A stretch of DNA of 64,000 nucleotides from Isoetes taiwanensis (Eukaryota; Streptophyta; Lycopodiopsida; Isoetales; Isoetaceae): contig JAJEKV010000023.1 of the NCBI GenBank assembly GCA_021234155.1, positions 5,353,945 through 5,417,944 on the forward strand. The letters run 5' to 3'. The translations under genes and the position numbers were made by a program. The notes beneath the pieces are model-generated. The model saw only the letters and a program-made list of their open reading frames with translations, was not told where the DNA came from and made no database searches. Numbering within the stretch: the first letter of the stretch is position 1; the number at the start of each line of letters is the position of its first letter. Shown here piece after piece: positions 12,102 to 24,400 of the stretch.

Positions 12102-13880
12102 AGATCCAATTTCATAATCAAGGGCGCAATTAATTTAGCCTTTTCAAAGTCAAGAATGTAAAGCTCAACATACATTGCAATCGTAGGGGTGCATAATTTT
12201 ACCAAGTTTTATGAAGTGCAACACTGCCGGGCAAGAGATTACTCTAAGGGGTACGATATTCTCTAGGGGCTAACAGCATATAAGTCCGATGTTATATGCA
12301 ATCATTATACCATATATAGCAACAGAAGGATGCTCCTTTTACAAATACAATGTGAACATGCTCTGTATAGGAGCAATTATGATTTGCACATATGCATTTG
12401 ATAACTTGCATTTTGAAAATATAACTACTTTTAATTTTAAGCATTTTAATACAATCAATCCTTTATCATCAGAATAACCCTATTGCACCCATATAGTTTC
12501 AATCCATAAGAACTAATGCCATCACCATTAATCTCCAACTTCAGTACTATTAGTCCTTCAACATTACACCATCATACCACGCAAACAAAGACAACACAAC
12601 TACAAAACAACCACTCCTGCAAATCAGTACTAAGTCTTGAGTAAATTACGTTTGCAAAAAAAAGGTTTTAAATCAAAAATAAGATTTCTATGAGAGGCTT
12701 TTTTTACCAAATCATTTGTATATAATATCTAAGTCATTAAAAATAAATAAAAAAACAGTAGAGAGAGGATATCAATTGTTTCTGCGCTCATAACTTGAGA
12801 TATCGAGGTCAGATTCATATGACCTTCGGCTTTTTTAATGATTGAATTGTATATGCAGGTTTGATTATTGTATCCTCCAAGAATGACAAACACAAGTTTG
12901 TTGATCTCTTTAACAACGCAACTTCCGCCTTGTTAAATGACGGTGGCATGTTTGCATAGGCAAAGCAAAGTGGAGGCCGCCAGTTTTGTGGGTTTTAAAC
13001 AGGTAATTTTATTGACACCTAACTTTTCGCTCACATAGAGTTTCTTTTGTGCTTTGCTATATGCTATCTCTGATACCGTGCTATTGTACGTATGTACCTC
13101 GAACTTGGAAAATGTTTTGTTTAGAATATAGTCTCATGCAATTCTATTCTATTGTATCCCCTTTTTATGTCATTGAGTATTGTGGAATAATTGATCAACT
13201 GATAAATGATGAGGCTGATGAATGTGCTCCCTACTTCTATTTGAGTTCTACATAAGCTAGTCCTCCGTGTCCCAGGATCCCGAAGAAAAACGACAGTAGA
13301 AATTTAGAACAAGAAAAGAAGGGTTGATAGTAGAGAATAGTTTGAAATTTTGTACATTGTGAAGTAGTACAAAATCCTATCTACAATAAAGTAGATCATA
13401 AGTAACAAAAGGCTTAACTTATTTGTTGTCTGACTAGAGCCACTACTAACTTGTACATATCATCATGTGTAATCACAGTACATGTGCCTGACAGTGAGGA
13501 TATAGATGTTGCATCACTATGTTCTGACGTCAGCTACTTTGTCAGTCTATATTCTTCTATAGCATCATGCACATTTTATTTTCGTCACATATTTATCCTT
13601 TAGATTGCCATGGGAGTCTCTGGTAAGGTTCAATATAATAAGGGGGTAAATCATTAGTGTCCATTTGTAAAAGTATGTTTTAGATCCTTAATCCAGAACA
13701 AGTCCATTTTTTCCCTTATATCTCAAGTTGAAATGACTAGTTAGGTTGTTGTATAGATCATAATGGGTAACTGTGAGGTAACAAGCAGCGTACCCATTCT
13801 TCGTGAACCCATTTTACTTTCTTCTCTATTAATTGACATTTGAGGAGTCGCAACCAAGGATACATCACATTTAAGATCAA
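12102..13880. other. AT-rich gene-poor stretch
   Basis: No firm gene. It includes the possible terminal exon at about 12859-12957 noted under the candidate spliced gene. Otherwise only short random ORFs. Confidence 0.35.
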
Positions 13881-14157
13881 CTCTTCTTCTTCTTCTTCTT
13901 CTTCTTTACACTATGTAGCAAAGATTGTTGAATTCTAGCATTTGATAGTGTTGAATAGAAGCAAAAGCAAGCCATAAGACCCAACTGTGAGTTGTAATAT
14001 CTTTTCATTTGTAAATTTTCATTGCCAACTCCTTACACTATGTAGCAAAGATTGTTCAATTCTAGCATTTGATGGTGTTGAATAGAAGCAAAAGCAAGCC
14101 ATAAGACCCAACCACGAGTTGTAACATCCTTTCATTTGCAAATTTTTATTGCCATCT
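13881..14157. repeat. CTT microsatellite followed by a 127-bp tandem duplication
   Basis: A (CTT)n tract at about 13882-13905 leads directly into two copies of a unit starting 'ttacactatgtagcaaagat', at 13906 and 14033. The copies share most of about 125 bp, including 'gaatagaagcaaaagcaagc'. Differences are scattered single bases, so this is an older local duplication. No coding content. Confidence 0.85.
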
Positions 14158-14451
14158 CATCGTAAACATTTCAACTCAAGGAAGATCTTTCAGCTTTCAT
14201 TGTTAAAGTCTTAGCATAGAGATATTTAAGGTTCCTTTGGTTGCCCTTATATGTTTGAAGTTGCAGTTTGGAGGAGCATATGAGCATTTTGCTTGGTGTG
14301 GACTTATATTTTCGATCCTGCCAAATGCCTGATACAAGCTAAACTCCATAGAGATGCATAGTATGATGATTTGCTCATGTACATCTGTTGTCAAGATGAG
14401 ACAAATATTGCAAGAGAGGGCACATTCCATGCTTCAGACCAATATGGTTGT

Positions 14452-15975
14452 GGACCTAGGTAAGCATGAGCTATGCCTCTGTGGACTTTACCCCAAGGGC
14501 CCGTGCCAAGAAGGCTTTCTGCACCTGCTCGAGGTCATTCCAGGTCTTGAGAGATATCACCGGACCCCACACTTCTGCCCTATACAAAAAGACCGGCTCG
14601 CCCAAGGCCCGAAACAAGTATGACTGGTGACCCCAGGCATACAACTCTGCCTTGTGGCTGTTGTTCTGCATGGCATATAGTGCTTTCAACCCGTCGTGAC
14701 CCGCAACTTGATGGCAGCATCCCAATGGATGGTAGTAGAGAACTCGATCCCCAAGTACTTGTAGGTCGGAGCCACCTCTACATCTTGTCCCTGGTAAGTG
14801 AATGAGGGAAGCCTTGGCTGACGGGATGATGAAACTAGCAGCACCCTAGTTTTGGCCAAGTTAACTCGCATGCCAGTGAATCGGCAAAAAGTGTCAAGAG
14901 CATCCAGGTGACGTTGCATATCCTCTGGAGTATAGGCCAGGAGGTTGACATCGTCAGCATATATGAGTTGCCGGATTGTGTGATACATGAGATGGGCACC
15001 GGCACCTCCATGCTCAGAGAGCCAATCTTCCAACTGGTCAATGTATAGGCCAAAGAGTGTGGGGGAGAGGGGGCAACCAACCCTGATGCACTCCAATACT
15101 ACTGATTACCGGTTGTCCTGACGATGTGATACGGCCTGAGCATGCCTCATATAGCCTATATACTGCATTCTGCAAGTCAAGGGGGGTCTCCAGCTGCCGC
15201 AGTCTGTCCCATAACCTATCCCGGGGCACTGTGTCAAAAGCTTTTGCGAAATGCACGAAACAGCAGTACAGGTTTTGTCGGTGATTCCTCAATCAATGTG
15301 CACAGAGTGAAGATATGATCAATGGTGGAATGCCTGGGCCGAAAACCTGCCTGTGTGAGAGCTCGCACATCTGCCTCCTTTGCCCATATTGTCAGCCGCT
15401 GCTCAAGGATGCCAGCCAACAGTTTTGCAAAGAGAGAGCTGACCATAATAGTACGATAGTTGGCCGGGCAGTGAGGATCCCCTGCCTTGTATATGGGCAC
15501 AACTCTACTAATGGTCCACTGCGGAGGAAAGCCTTCTTGCAATGCTTTATTGAATAATGCCGTGAGGACAGGCACCAATGGAGGCCCAGCCCATTTCAAA
15601 AGTTCCGCCTGCATGCCATCTAAATCTGTTGCCTTCCCATTAGCTAGACGTTGTAGGCCCATGATGACACAAGTACTGTACCCATTGCTCCGAGTTGATG
15701 TTCCCTGTGGGCTGTGCAGTCTTGCTCAAGACCCTTCTCCAGAATGTCTTGGGGTGCCGATCCAGGAGACCAAACATCTGTTGCTGATGCTCTGCGAGGT
15801 ATCTGGCTTTCTTGTTCTTGAGGAAGAAGCGGTATTGACTGATGGCCTGTGGACGGGAGGCGGGATCAGTGACTTGCCGGAGTATGAATTTGAGCTCCCG
15901 ACAATCATCATCGAACCATCTATTGCGGAGGAAGATGGTAGCGCCTGAGGTTCATCGTGAATGGCCTCTCCCAAA
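14452..15975 (-). mobile_element. Non-LTR (LINE) retrotransposon fragment, reverse transcriptase region
   Basis: Minus-strand pieces in three frames give most of a LINE reverse transcriptase. They read from a linker (NRWFDDDC, LLDRHPKTFW type) through GKATDLDGMQAELLKW, VVPIYKAGDPHCPANYRTI and a fingers motif AGFRPRHSTIDHIFTL. The palm motif FAKAFDTVPRDRLWDRL and the active-site box QLIYADDVNLLAY (near 14950-14970) follow, then a thumb motif YKYLGIEFSTTIHWDAA. Frames break near 15290, 15080 and 14700, so it is dead. No endonuclease or tail is present: the piece is truncated at both ends. Closely related to the plus-strand copy at 22.3-27.4 kb, which carries the same motifs. Confidence 0.9.
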
Positions 15976-18250
15976 GCATCTCTCAGCAGCTGTCAGAAGC
16001 AGGTGAGTCAGCTGAGCAGATTCCTGTTGAAGTGTGGGGAGTTGCAGCGAGAAAGAAAGACCAAAAGAATTACCCAAGAGTCATTAAAGTTAGATAAAAG
16101 GCTAAGGTTGCTTATTATGGGTCTTTTAATACCATTAAAAAAACTTAAACTAGCAGAACTGCAGGGTTGGGAAAGAAGGTTAGGATTTCAATGTGCTGTT
16201 TTGGTATTCTTGAAAAAACACATTAAAGAGGTGAACAAAATCACATAAACAATGGTAATAATGATAAGGTTTATGAGTATTTTCCAGTTTTAACCGTGCA
16301 AAAAAGACAAGTCCCTTTTGCACTCTTGAATTCCACGTCTATCTGTTTCTACATATTTTTTTTCCATAATACTAAGACTGTGTGCAATGACAAGATCAAA
16401 TCTACTTTATAGATAGACAACATAGCCAATATGTTCAATATTGCATTAATAATTTGTCTGAAATAATTATTGGGGTATCCATATTCTTTTTTGATGTAAT
16501 GACCGAAGGGGGCACATTAATCAATCTCTGTGAACAAGAGGTCAGACAGTAGGAACTAAAAGGTATTTTATTTGCCAATGCCTTCTCGTTTGCACGTTTA
16601 ATCTGAGAAAGGAAAGAAACAACCTGCAAGACAAGGTTATTGAATAGAACTGCTAAATGTTGCCATGGACCTGATCAGATCAATGCTTTCTGCTTCTTGT
16701 TATCTTGAAAGAGGATGTTATCTTTTTTTCTAGTTATTTATGAAACTGTTAAAGCTTGCCATGAAACTTCCAATTTCATATCAATGAAAATATATTCCAA
16801 AACAGTATTCAAAGCAAGAGAAGCATACCTATTGTGTAGCGTCAAGCGTGCCGCAAGTCGAGATGCAGAGTCGTAATTCAATTCTTGAATAATACAAATT
16901 AATATGCAAGGCCATTGAGGAGTTCTATAATGGAGATGTAAATGGTCTGTCGTAGAGGCCGTGGAGAGCATGTGCTATATGCAAACCAAGAAAAAACAGG
17001 AATTTGATACTCGTAGCTCCACCAGAATATATGCACAAACAGGAATTATATACCCGTAGCTCTGAACCTTGGGTCGATCTAGTGTGGAAACAAACATCAC
17101 GTGTCACTGGAATAGAATTTAGTGTATTCCTTTCTGGCTATATCACTTAAGACCGGTCCCAAGTTCATCCTTCAAGCTTCAGCACTGCAAATCTGTATGG
17201 AAGTTCGTGGGAATGTTATTGACTACCACGCATCTTTGTCTCTCAAGCTTTGGAACTTAGCGGGCCAATTTGCCCTGGGCAATTTTCCATTGAATTGGCA
17301 GGCCAATTTTCTATGAAATCTTACTCACCTGTGTAAACAACCCTAAATGATCCTACAATGAAGTATGGAGGTCGACTATGACGCAAGAAAGGCCAAAAGT
17401 GGTTGTCTTCTCCACTCAACGCCTGCAAATAAAATCTTGGGATTATCCTAACTGCAACTTCGTCAGCCCAACTGCTCAAGAACGGCGATGATCGATTCTT
17501 TCTCAACCTAGCTCTCCAACTGGAATGTTGATAGCTCCGTTAAGTAAAATAAAGAGATCAGAAGGAATTCAGCTGCGCAAAGGAAGGCAACCAGATTTTC
17601 AGAGTATTTTCTAATTTTACAGGCCGTCGATGCAAAATATTGGAGATCCAACAGGCTGCAATAATTTTTGCTGATGTGTCACGACATGTGGCATAGCTAA
17701 AAACGCAGGAAAGTGGGCAGGGGGGGTTAGGCAACCCTGCTAAAAAAAGGGCATCTATTGTTATGCAACATAGGACTTTAAAGAAATAAAGGGTACTTCA
17801 TAGGGCTAAAGGAAAGAAATAAAGGGTACTTCATAGGGCTAAAGGGCACTTTATTTAAAAAAGGGGCCAAACCTTATATTAGCTTAATAGGCATCGAAAC
17901 TATCAATTAAAGGTGAACTATTTTTATGAACCTTTACCTTTTAGCAAAACCTTATATAATGGCGGCAGCAGCAATCTGGGAGCGGGAAGCGACATGCCTG
18001 GCCGATCCCTTCAACGAATCGAACTGACTACTACAGTAATATCTAGACTGCGCTACAGAGGTTTTCAGACCAAAACCGACACCCTCAGCTCAGTTCCGGC
18101 CCCTGTTGATCCGGCATCAGCACAATAGCTCCGTCTGCCTTCTTAGCAGTTCCTACCAATAACAAGGCCTTCAGTTCTATTTGCAGGGAAGCCAAGTCTG
18201 TTACTGTGAAATTCCTGGTAGCTCTTCGTGATCTGGGAAAACTCAAAACT
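15976..18250. other. Gene-poor stretch with a ~36-bp tandem duplication
   Basis: No gene supported. Between about 17777 and 17850 the phrase 'aaagaaataaagggtacttc' occurs twice in a head-to-tail unit of about 36 bp. The rest is ordinary AT-rich sequence with short unrecognised ORFs. Confidence 0.45.
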
Positions 18251-18299
18251 CATAGCCTTTCCTCAAATCTGAGAATTTGCTGAAGAGGATTCTTTAGTG

Positions 18300-18522
18300 T
18301 TAATCTCTCTTTATCTATAAACTTAGTCTTTCTCTGGAACTCGTTTGCTCTGGAACAACCCGGTTGGGTGGAGAGCTTAGCCGTGAAGATTGGATTTTGT
18401 AGATTATTTGCAGTTCAAGTTCATTTTGTGATTATTGTTTGGTCATAAACTCTTGCAACTGTATCAGAAAAAGGTGGCCACTGTCCGGGAGAAATCGGAT
18501 ACGGATTCTCTTGAGACTATTC
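18300..18522 (+). mobile_element. LTR-retrotransposon LTR/leader remnant
   Basis: The stretch 'agtctttctctggaactcg ... cccggttgggtggagagct' (about 18325-18395) resembles about 58523-58590, which lies in another LTR in this window. Soon after comes GTATCAGA (18461-18468), resembling the tRNA-Met primer site TGGTATCAGAGC with several changes. It therefore reads as the end of a 5' LTR plus the start of an internal region, interrupted by the TRIM inserted at 18523. The left edge is not defined. Confidence 0.5.
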
Positions 18523-18975
18523 TGTAACGTTCCTAACCGACATGCCCTTAGCCAACTGGGCAAAACCGTCTAGACATTTATGAGTAGTCGCTTCTACCCA
18601 TTTATGCCGGTGTCTCGGGAATGCCCCACAGGCACATTCAAGGATCGAATACTCGAATGGTCTACCATGGGCCCGTTATAGTCTCTCCCACTAGAACTAT
18701 GCTCGTCCTCGAGCATCCAAGCTATACCATGTCACAATGATTACCAAGTCTTTGCAAATTACCCATGCATATAGGCACCCATGGAGACTCGAACTCGAGA
18801 CCTGCTCTGATACCAACTGTAACGTTCCTAACCGACATGCCCTTAACCAACTGGGCAAAACCGTCTAAACATTTATGAGTAGTCGCTTCTACCCATTTAT
18901 GCCGGTGTCTCGGGAACGCCCCACAGGCACATTCAAGGATCGAATACTCGAGCGGTCTACCATGGGCCCGTTACA
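18523..18975 (-). mobile_element. Complete TRIM (terminal-repeat retrotransposon in miniature), 453 bp
   Basis: Two 158-bp direct repeats, 18523-18680 and 18818-18975, differ at only a few bases and run TGTAACG...CGTTACA (left copy ends GTTATA). They enclose 137 bp of non-coding DNA. Next to the right repeat lies GCTCTGATACCA (18804-18815), the complement of TGGTATCAGAGC. That is the initiator-tRNA-Met primer-binding site, so the element reads on the minus strand. A purine run (GTGGGAGAGACTA, minus) sits at the other end as polypurine tract. The 5-bp sequence TATTC flanks both sides (18518-18522 and 18976-18980) as the target-site duplication. Size, missing genes and structure fit TRIM elements, which move using proteins of other LTR elements. 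Confidence 0.95.
18818..18975 (-). repeat. TRIM 5' LTR (minus orientation)
   Basis: The 158-bp repeat adjacent to the primer-binding site, with intact TG...CA ends. Its few differences from the partner at 18523-18680 suggest a fairly recent insertion. Confidence 0.93.
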
Positions 18976-18980
18976 TATTC

Positions 18981-20270
18981 AAGATCAAAAAGTACATAAT
19001 TCGGGTAGTGAGTTTGATTTCATTTCTGCTTGATTGATAAAGGAACTAAAATTAACTTCTATTCCATTATCAAGTGATGTAGAATTGTCTTCTGCTTTCT
19101 TGAATGTTGCCCCTCTGCCTTCTTCATTGTTATATCTCGGTCTGCTCTATCTTGAGGCTCAACCGTCAGTCTACTTTCCCATCTATGAGTCTAAGCCTGG
19201 GTAGTAGCTCATATGTTTTATGGCATATTGATATCGTTGATGTATCTATGGTTGGATGGATGTGCTACCCTTCGTGGTAGCTGTTTATGTTATATTGTTG
19301 CCAGTGCTGATACTATAGCATGCTTCCGCTGTTATAGGAGCCCATAGGGGATGGGCGTGCAAGACACCTTTGTATTTCCCTACTCGCGTTCTGGCCATTC
19401 CAGGAATAGGGCAGACGGAGGGCCCATGTAGCAATTGATGCTGAATGGGGGATTTTTTGTAGAGTATATGACAAGGCGTCGTATAAATTTAAGGAGCATC
19501 ACAATGGTATCAAAGCAATATTCTTGGTTGACCAAGAGCTAGCACTGCCCATAACCCTAGTTAAGTAGATTAATCGGCCTAGTAGAGTGTGGAATGAGAG
19601 TTCCAACATTGAACCTCGAAAGTGGGGGAAAATTTTTCTCCCAAGTAGCAGGGTCATAGAGTTAGGCTAAATTATAGATTCAGTGGAAACGAATGAGCCA
19701 AATGAACATTCTAGTAAAGTTAGAGTGGCAATTATGCATGAGCATCAAATTTCACGCAAAATGGATCGAAGAATCATCCCAATCCGAGACCCAGGTGAAA
19801 AATGTACAAATTCATAATTAAAGCCCCAAACCATTAGAAAAAAAATTGGAAATTCAACTAGACAAAAGCACGTTTGATTACCTTTTACAGAAATTACATG
19901 TTTAGATAATGTTCTTTTGCGTCTGTAATTTGTAATGTGAAATTCCCAATATCGATGTCAGTGAATGACGAATTTTTCTAACAATGTCGTTCAAATTAAT
20001 TTCTACATTTGGAGATTTTGACAGAAATGGCAATGAACATCTTCATGAGCATCGATCTTCTTCCAGTGGTATGGATTTGTGGAGTGTCTAAAATGTGAAA
20101 GTTCACATAAACATGTGAAAGCTTTAGAAAGCTTTAGAATTAAACAGAAAAGTTATATTTGAAACAATATATTGTTGAAAGAGTGGCAAGTACAAAATTC
20201 ATGAGTACTCCTAGCTCATGCGTAGTAGCATGAAACTGCTAAGATCTTGTTGATTTTGTAAAATGTCGAG
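18981..20270 (+). other. LTR-retroelement leader-like DNA with a second primer-site-like motif
   Basis: Left of the TRIM the host repeat resumes here. At 19505-19516 TGGTATCAAAGC, one base off the tRNA-Met primer site, follows a CA end (19502-19503), so an LTR may end at 19503. No gag or pol reading frame follows, and the remainder is AT-rich. I could not find a matching second LTR. Confidence 0.4.
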
Positions 20271-20273
20271 CTG

Positions 20274-20595
20274 TCATATTTTTTTTCTATGCTTTAAGTA
20301 CCAGTATTTCTTAGAACTGGATGGGTTGCTTTGTAAGTTGTTGTATCCACGCGTTGTTGTGTTTAATTTTGCGATGTAAGTTTTCTCTAGTTTGTTTGCT
20401 TCTTTTTTGTCTTGTGTTTGATGGAGTATTTCCAATTTAAAATAGTTTATTGAATGATAGAGATTTGCATCGTGAATCATTTTCGTGTTTGGTTTTTTAG
20501 GTATTGGAAGAATCTTTTTGTTGGATGCTTGATTGGCCAATGTACATTTTATTATTTCGTATACAGGTTATCTTGTATATTTTGATTGGATTGTC
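20274..20595 (-). pseudogene. GIY-YIG endonuclease domain remnant
   Basis: The minus strand from about 20595 reads KIYKITCIRNNKMYIGQSS. This is the start of a GIY-YIG nuclease fold (aromatic-Ile...Tyr-Ile-Gly-Gln). After a frame change near 20540 a second segment reads LYHSINYFKLEIL...DKKEANKLEKTYIAKLNT...GYNNLQ. That matches the usual second half: the helix with catalytic Glu followed by 'YN-GYN'. The first half occurs in Penelope-like retroelements, homing endonucleases and large DNA viruses. No reverse transcriptase is visible next to it. A further open minus-strand piece at 20813-21043 is unassigned. The gene is broken by a frameshift and its origin is open. Confidence 0.7.
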
Positions 20596-20599
20596 TTGT

Positions 20600-21915
20600 A
20601 TTGATGGTTTTGCACCTGTTTCAATATGAGTTAGTTTTGTCATGTGTGTAATATATTTTATTAGCCTTACAATGTTGAACTTTCGTCTAAGGTATTTTAA
20701 TTGTTAAATGTTAGGTATTTTTATGATGGATGTATATTAGTCACTATAGATTGTATATTTAAAAGCAAGCGTGTTTTGCATTGGAGTATCAATTGTCTTT
20801 TAAGCTACAATTCTAATTACGTTGAATGTTTCCTCTTGGGAAGAATTCTATGTTGCCGTATAGTTCTAATGCCAGATTGCTATCCAATATGTGTGTGACC
20901 TTCTCAATTGTCATAGGGTTGTTTTCTTTATGGTCATGGGTGCATGATCCCATCATTTTCTCTATCAATTTTTGTGCAGCTGGCCTTTTCAAGCGAAGGC
21001 ATGCTGGGATCCTAACGTTGTAGCCAAAATGTAATATTCTCATTTGATATGATCGTTAGATATTTTTTTAAGATGTTGTTGCCTTTAATTTTTGTTACCT
21101 TTGCATAATCAGCAACAATGTTGTTTGCTTTTAGAAAATACTTCAAGAACGACTAAAAGTTTGTTAATACAGAGCAATTTTTATTTTTACTAGTAGTTGG
21201 ATGACAACAGTAGCTGCCTGTATTTAGTGGTTACCTTCAACATGCATTAGCCTCATAATTGACTAACTGAACCATGTAACAAATCAATTTAACTAGCTTA
21301 ATCGAGGATATAAGGGAACTAGATTGCAACGAGTTTTTGAAATGTTTCATGAAGCTGATGTTTGAAGTTTGTTGGTCAGGACATCCCTTGAGTGCTATAT
21401 GATATCTATTAAAAGCATTTTTTCCAAGAATGGGACAACCATTTTTATAGAACTTGCAAGCTATTTATTGGGTTTATGCATGGATACCTATGGATATACA
21501 TCTGCTCAAGGCCTGCTCAATGTTATGATCATATAAACTAGCAAGTTGTTTAGGCTTACCTTCTGCGGGATTTTCATTATTGTCCCTTTGGAAGTCGTTC
21601 CTGTAGTTTCTTGTTGTCCTTTGAAATCTATCATATCATGTTTTGTATCCCACCCTTATATGTAATCTTCAAGTGGTGTTCCACCCAAGTTTACATGTCT
21701 CATTACCTAGCTTGTCAAAGTGTGTTTCATTGCGCTGGATGAGGCGTTCTTGTTGTCCTCTTCGGTGTTGAAAGGTGTGTGTTGTACTCTTATTGAAGGT
21801 TACGAGAATGTTTTACTAATTCATACCCTAGTTCCTGATGGTGTTGTTGATGAAAGTCTGACACCAATATAGGGATTGGCGTATGTTTTAGTAAGTATTC
21901 GATTGGTCTCGTCTT
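20600..21915. other. AT-rich stretch, no gene identified
   Basis: Contains the unassigned minus-strand open piece 20813-21043 (LRLKRPAAQKLIEKMMG), possibly once linked to the GIY-YIG remnant. Nothing else is recognisable. Confidence 0.35.
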
Positions 21916-21916
21916 G

Positions 21917-22276
21917 TGGCAGAATTTTGATCGGTCATATCTCTCGCATCCGGTGTCAGATTTTCATGTGCTTGGGCTTGTTGGAAAGCTGGTTCAGAGA
22001 TCTTTCCAACGGTGTATGGTACCTGCATGCTTGGCTTTGTTTCTATGCTCAAATTGGCACTTTTCCGGGCTATGTGCTAGGGTTTCTGTGGCAATGGGTA
22101 GACACTTCAACGGACTGTATCTCTCACATCCGGTGTCAAATTTTCATGTGCTTGGGCTTGTTGGAAAGTTGGTTCAGAGAGCTTTCCAACGGTGTATGAT
22201 ACCTGCATGCTTGTCTTTGTTTCAGTGCTCAAATCTGCACTTTTCCGGGCTGTGTGATAGGGTTTTTGTGGCAGCC
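21917..22276. repeat. Two tandem copies of a 180-bp unit
   Basis: 'ctctcgcatccggtgtcaga' at 21941 recurs as 'ctctcacatccggtgtcaaa' at 22121, exactly 180 bp apart. Identity is high across the whole unit ('tttccaacggtgtatg', 'cacttttccgggct'). The unit sits at the left edge of the GC-rich LINE. The phrase pattern resembles untranslated regions of plant LTR elements (recollection). Non-coding. Confidence 0.88.
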
Positions 22277-23969
22277 GGTACACACCAGATATCCAGGAGT
22301 CGTCGCCCAAATCATACCCCAAGTCATGGCCACGGTGACCACGCCCCATGTGTGGACCCACACTTGGTTGGTGAGCTACCTCGACCACACCAACCCATCC
22401 GGGAAGGCCCAAACACACCAACCACCGGTTGACCCCACGCAGTGAGAGCCCTCCGGGAAGACCATGAAGCGGGGCCACCAAGGAAGAGGCCTCGGCGGAG
22501 GGAGAGACGTCTTCCATGAAGAGGGAGGCCCCAGCCAAGGCCCGCCGACTGACAGCGGGCCATACAGTGCAATCCGCCCGGTCGAACCTTGGAGCCCGAT
22601 TCAGCGAGGGTTGAGGGCCAGGTGCACGCCTTGCGTGCCTCCCCGGCTGCAGGTGGAGAACATAACATCTCGGATGTTGCGCAGCGCTTGGTGCCGTAAA
22701 ACGCATTTAATCACGTAATTGGAGGATCGCTGCGCATTTACGCGTGATGATAGCATCCACTTGCTACAATTTGACGTACGACAGCCAATACCGCCAGGAG
22801 CTTGCAGATATGAGGGGCGGTAGACACCGCGGTTGGCAGCCTTATGGAAGCCGGGACGCAGACGTGAACCGGGTAGAGCAGAGACACTCGAAACTCGCCT
22901 CGGATCCGTGCCGCAGGTTGAGGAGGCTAAGGCCACTAAGATTTAGGGAGCATGTGCCGCCTCCGCCGAGGTTGGGCGGCGGCCGCCACCGTGAGACAAG
23001 GATTCCGTGGCCGCCTCGAAGCTAGCCAGCGTAATCAGCCGGAGTAAGGATTTAGCACGAGATCGAGCTACAGAGCTGGGCTGCCGCTGCTCAAAGAAGG
23101 CAAGGGCCTCCATGCCGAGGCACATGAGCCAACTCCCGCCATTGCACGCAGGGAGATGGCAAGACATGACAACATCCTCGCAAGAGCCGAGCTCTAGACC
23201 GGAGAACAAACCACAAAGAAAGAACATACCAACCCCTTAAAACCCACCAACCTACAGGACGCCAATTTGGAACACATCTTTGCGGACACATCGAGATCAC
23301 GCCGGGCCGCCACCCCCCCCAAGACGCCCCGCGACTATGCCTCACCCACCTTAACCAACACACAGTGCGGCCCCCCCCGAACTCCAGAACGAGACGAGGA
23401 GCCGCAATGTGGTAGTGCGAGGCCCCGACGGAGGAGTCTGAGAACATCTCACTTCCGACTCCGCACCACGGATCTTGGACCCGGATGATGTTCCCAAAGA
23501 CTGTGACCATTGGAAAGGCGAAGTCGTCATGGAATTCGGTATGCCGACGCCCCCGTGGTCATCTTCACAGCTTGAGAGCTGCCGAGAGCGGGGTGGCCAT
23601 CCCGCCGTCGGGCCGGAAGTTGAAGGGGACGGGCTCAGACGTTGAATAGGGACTTGACTCCAAAGACAAAGAAGAGACCTCAAGGCGTGAGCTGGCCAAA
23701 GTCGGGACGCCACGTTTATGGAGGGGCAGGGGCTGGTCCGGGAAGGATGCGGGAATTCGTGCAAACCAAATAGGGATGTGCACTCCGCCCCTCGAAGTCC
23801 CTCCGAGGGGCCCCAACGCATGTGCATCCACATCTCCCCCCCCCCGGGACCACCACTACCACCGGACCTGAAGCGGCGATGCATGCCACTAAATAGGGAT
23901 CGGCCTCGGCCGTGGGTATCCCGAATTGCCGCGGGCTTTCCATGGCGTAAGGGGACAGTCTCAATTCGC

Positions 23970-24400
23970 CGCCATGGACATGGACCTTATCTTCCTCATG
24001 GAAACATGGGAACATGCTGGTCACAAGGCTACCCGATTTGCCAAGATACCAGCCTATCTCGCCTTCAATGAGTGCACCGGGAAACGAGGACACGGAGGGA
24101 ATTGGCGTGTTACTACCGCAGCCTTGGCCCAATCGGTCTCCCCTTGGGTAAGGCGCATGTGCACAACAGATAATTGTGGGTACGAAAAGTGTAACGGCGA
24201 TGGCAGCCCTCTCTTTGTGGCGGGCTTGCTACTTCCCACATGCCGAGAGCAACTTTTACCACACGCGACTTGATGTGGGATGCAGAGAGCCCTATGTCGA
24301 TCTATATGATGACATACGCCAGCATGCATAATTGGGCAAGGTCATGTTGCTTGGAGACTTCAATGCGCCGCTATCGTGAGAGCGTATCCCAAAATTCGCA
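23970..24400 (+). pseudogene. LINE APE-like endonuclease domain
   Basis: This part of the element would nick target DNA to prime reverse transcription. METW carries the conserved catalytic Glu of APE nucleases, and LLGDFNA is the conserved Asp-Asn strand further on. Frameshifts lie in between (about 24100 and 24240), so no active enzyme can be made. Confidence 0.75.

Noticed and set aside
18523-18975. Simple tandem duplication of 158 bp
   Set aside because: The TG...CA ends, primer site next to one copy, polypurine run and TATTC target duplications show it is a TRIM element.
22700-23900. Multiple overlapping GC-rich open frames as host genes
   Set aside because: High GC lowers stop frequency. 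Frames lack domains, and the block lies at the 5' side of a recognisable LINE.
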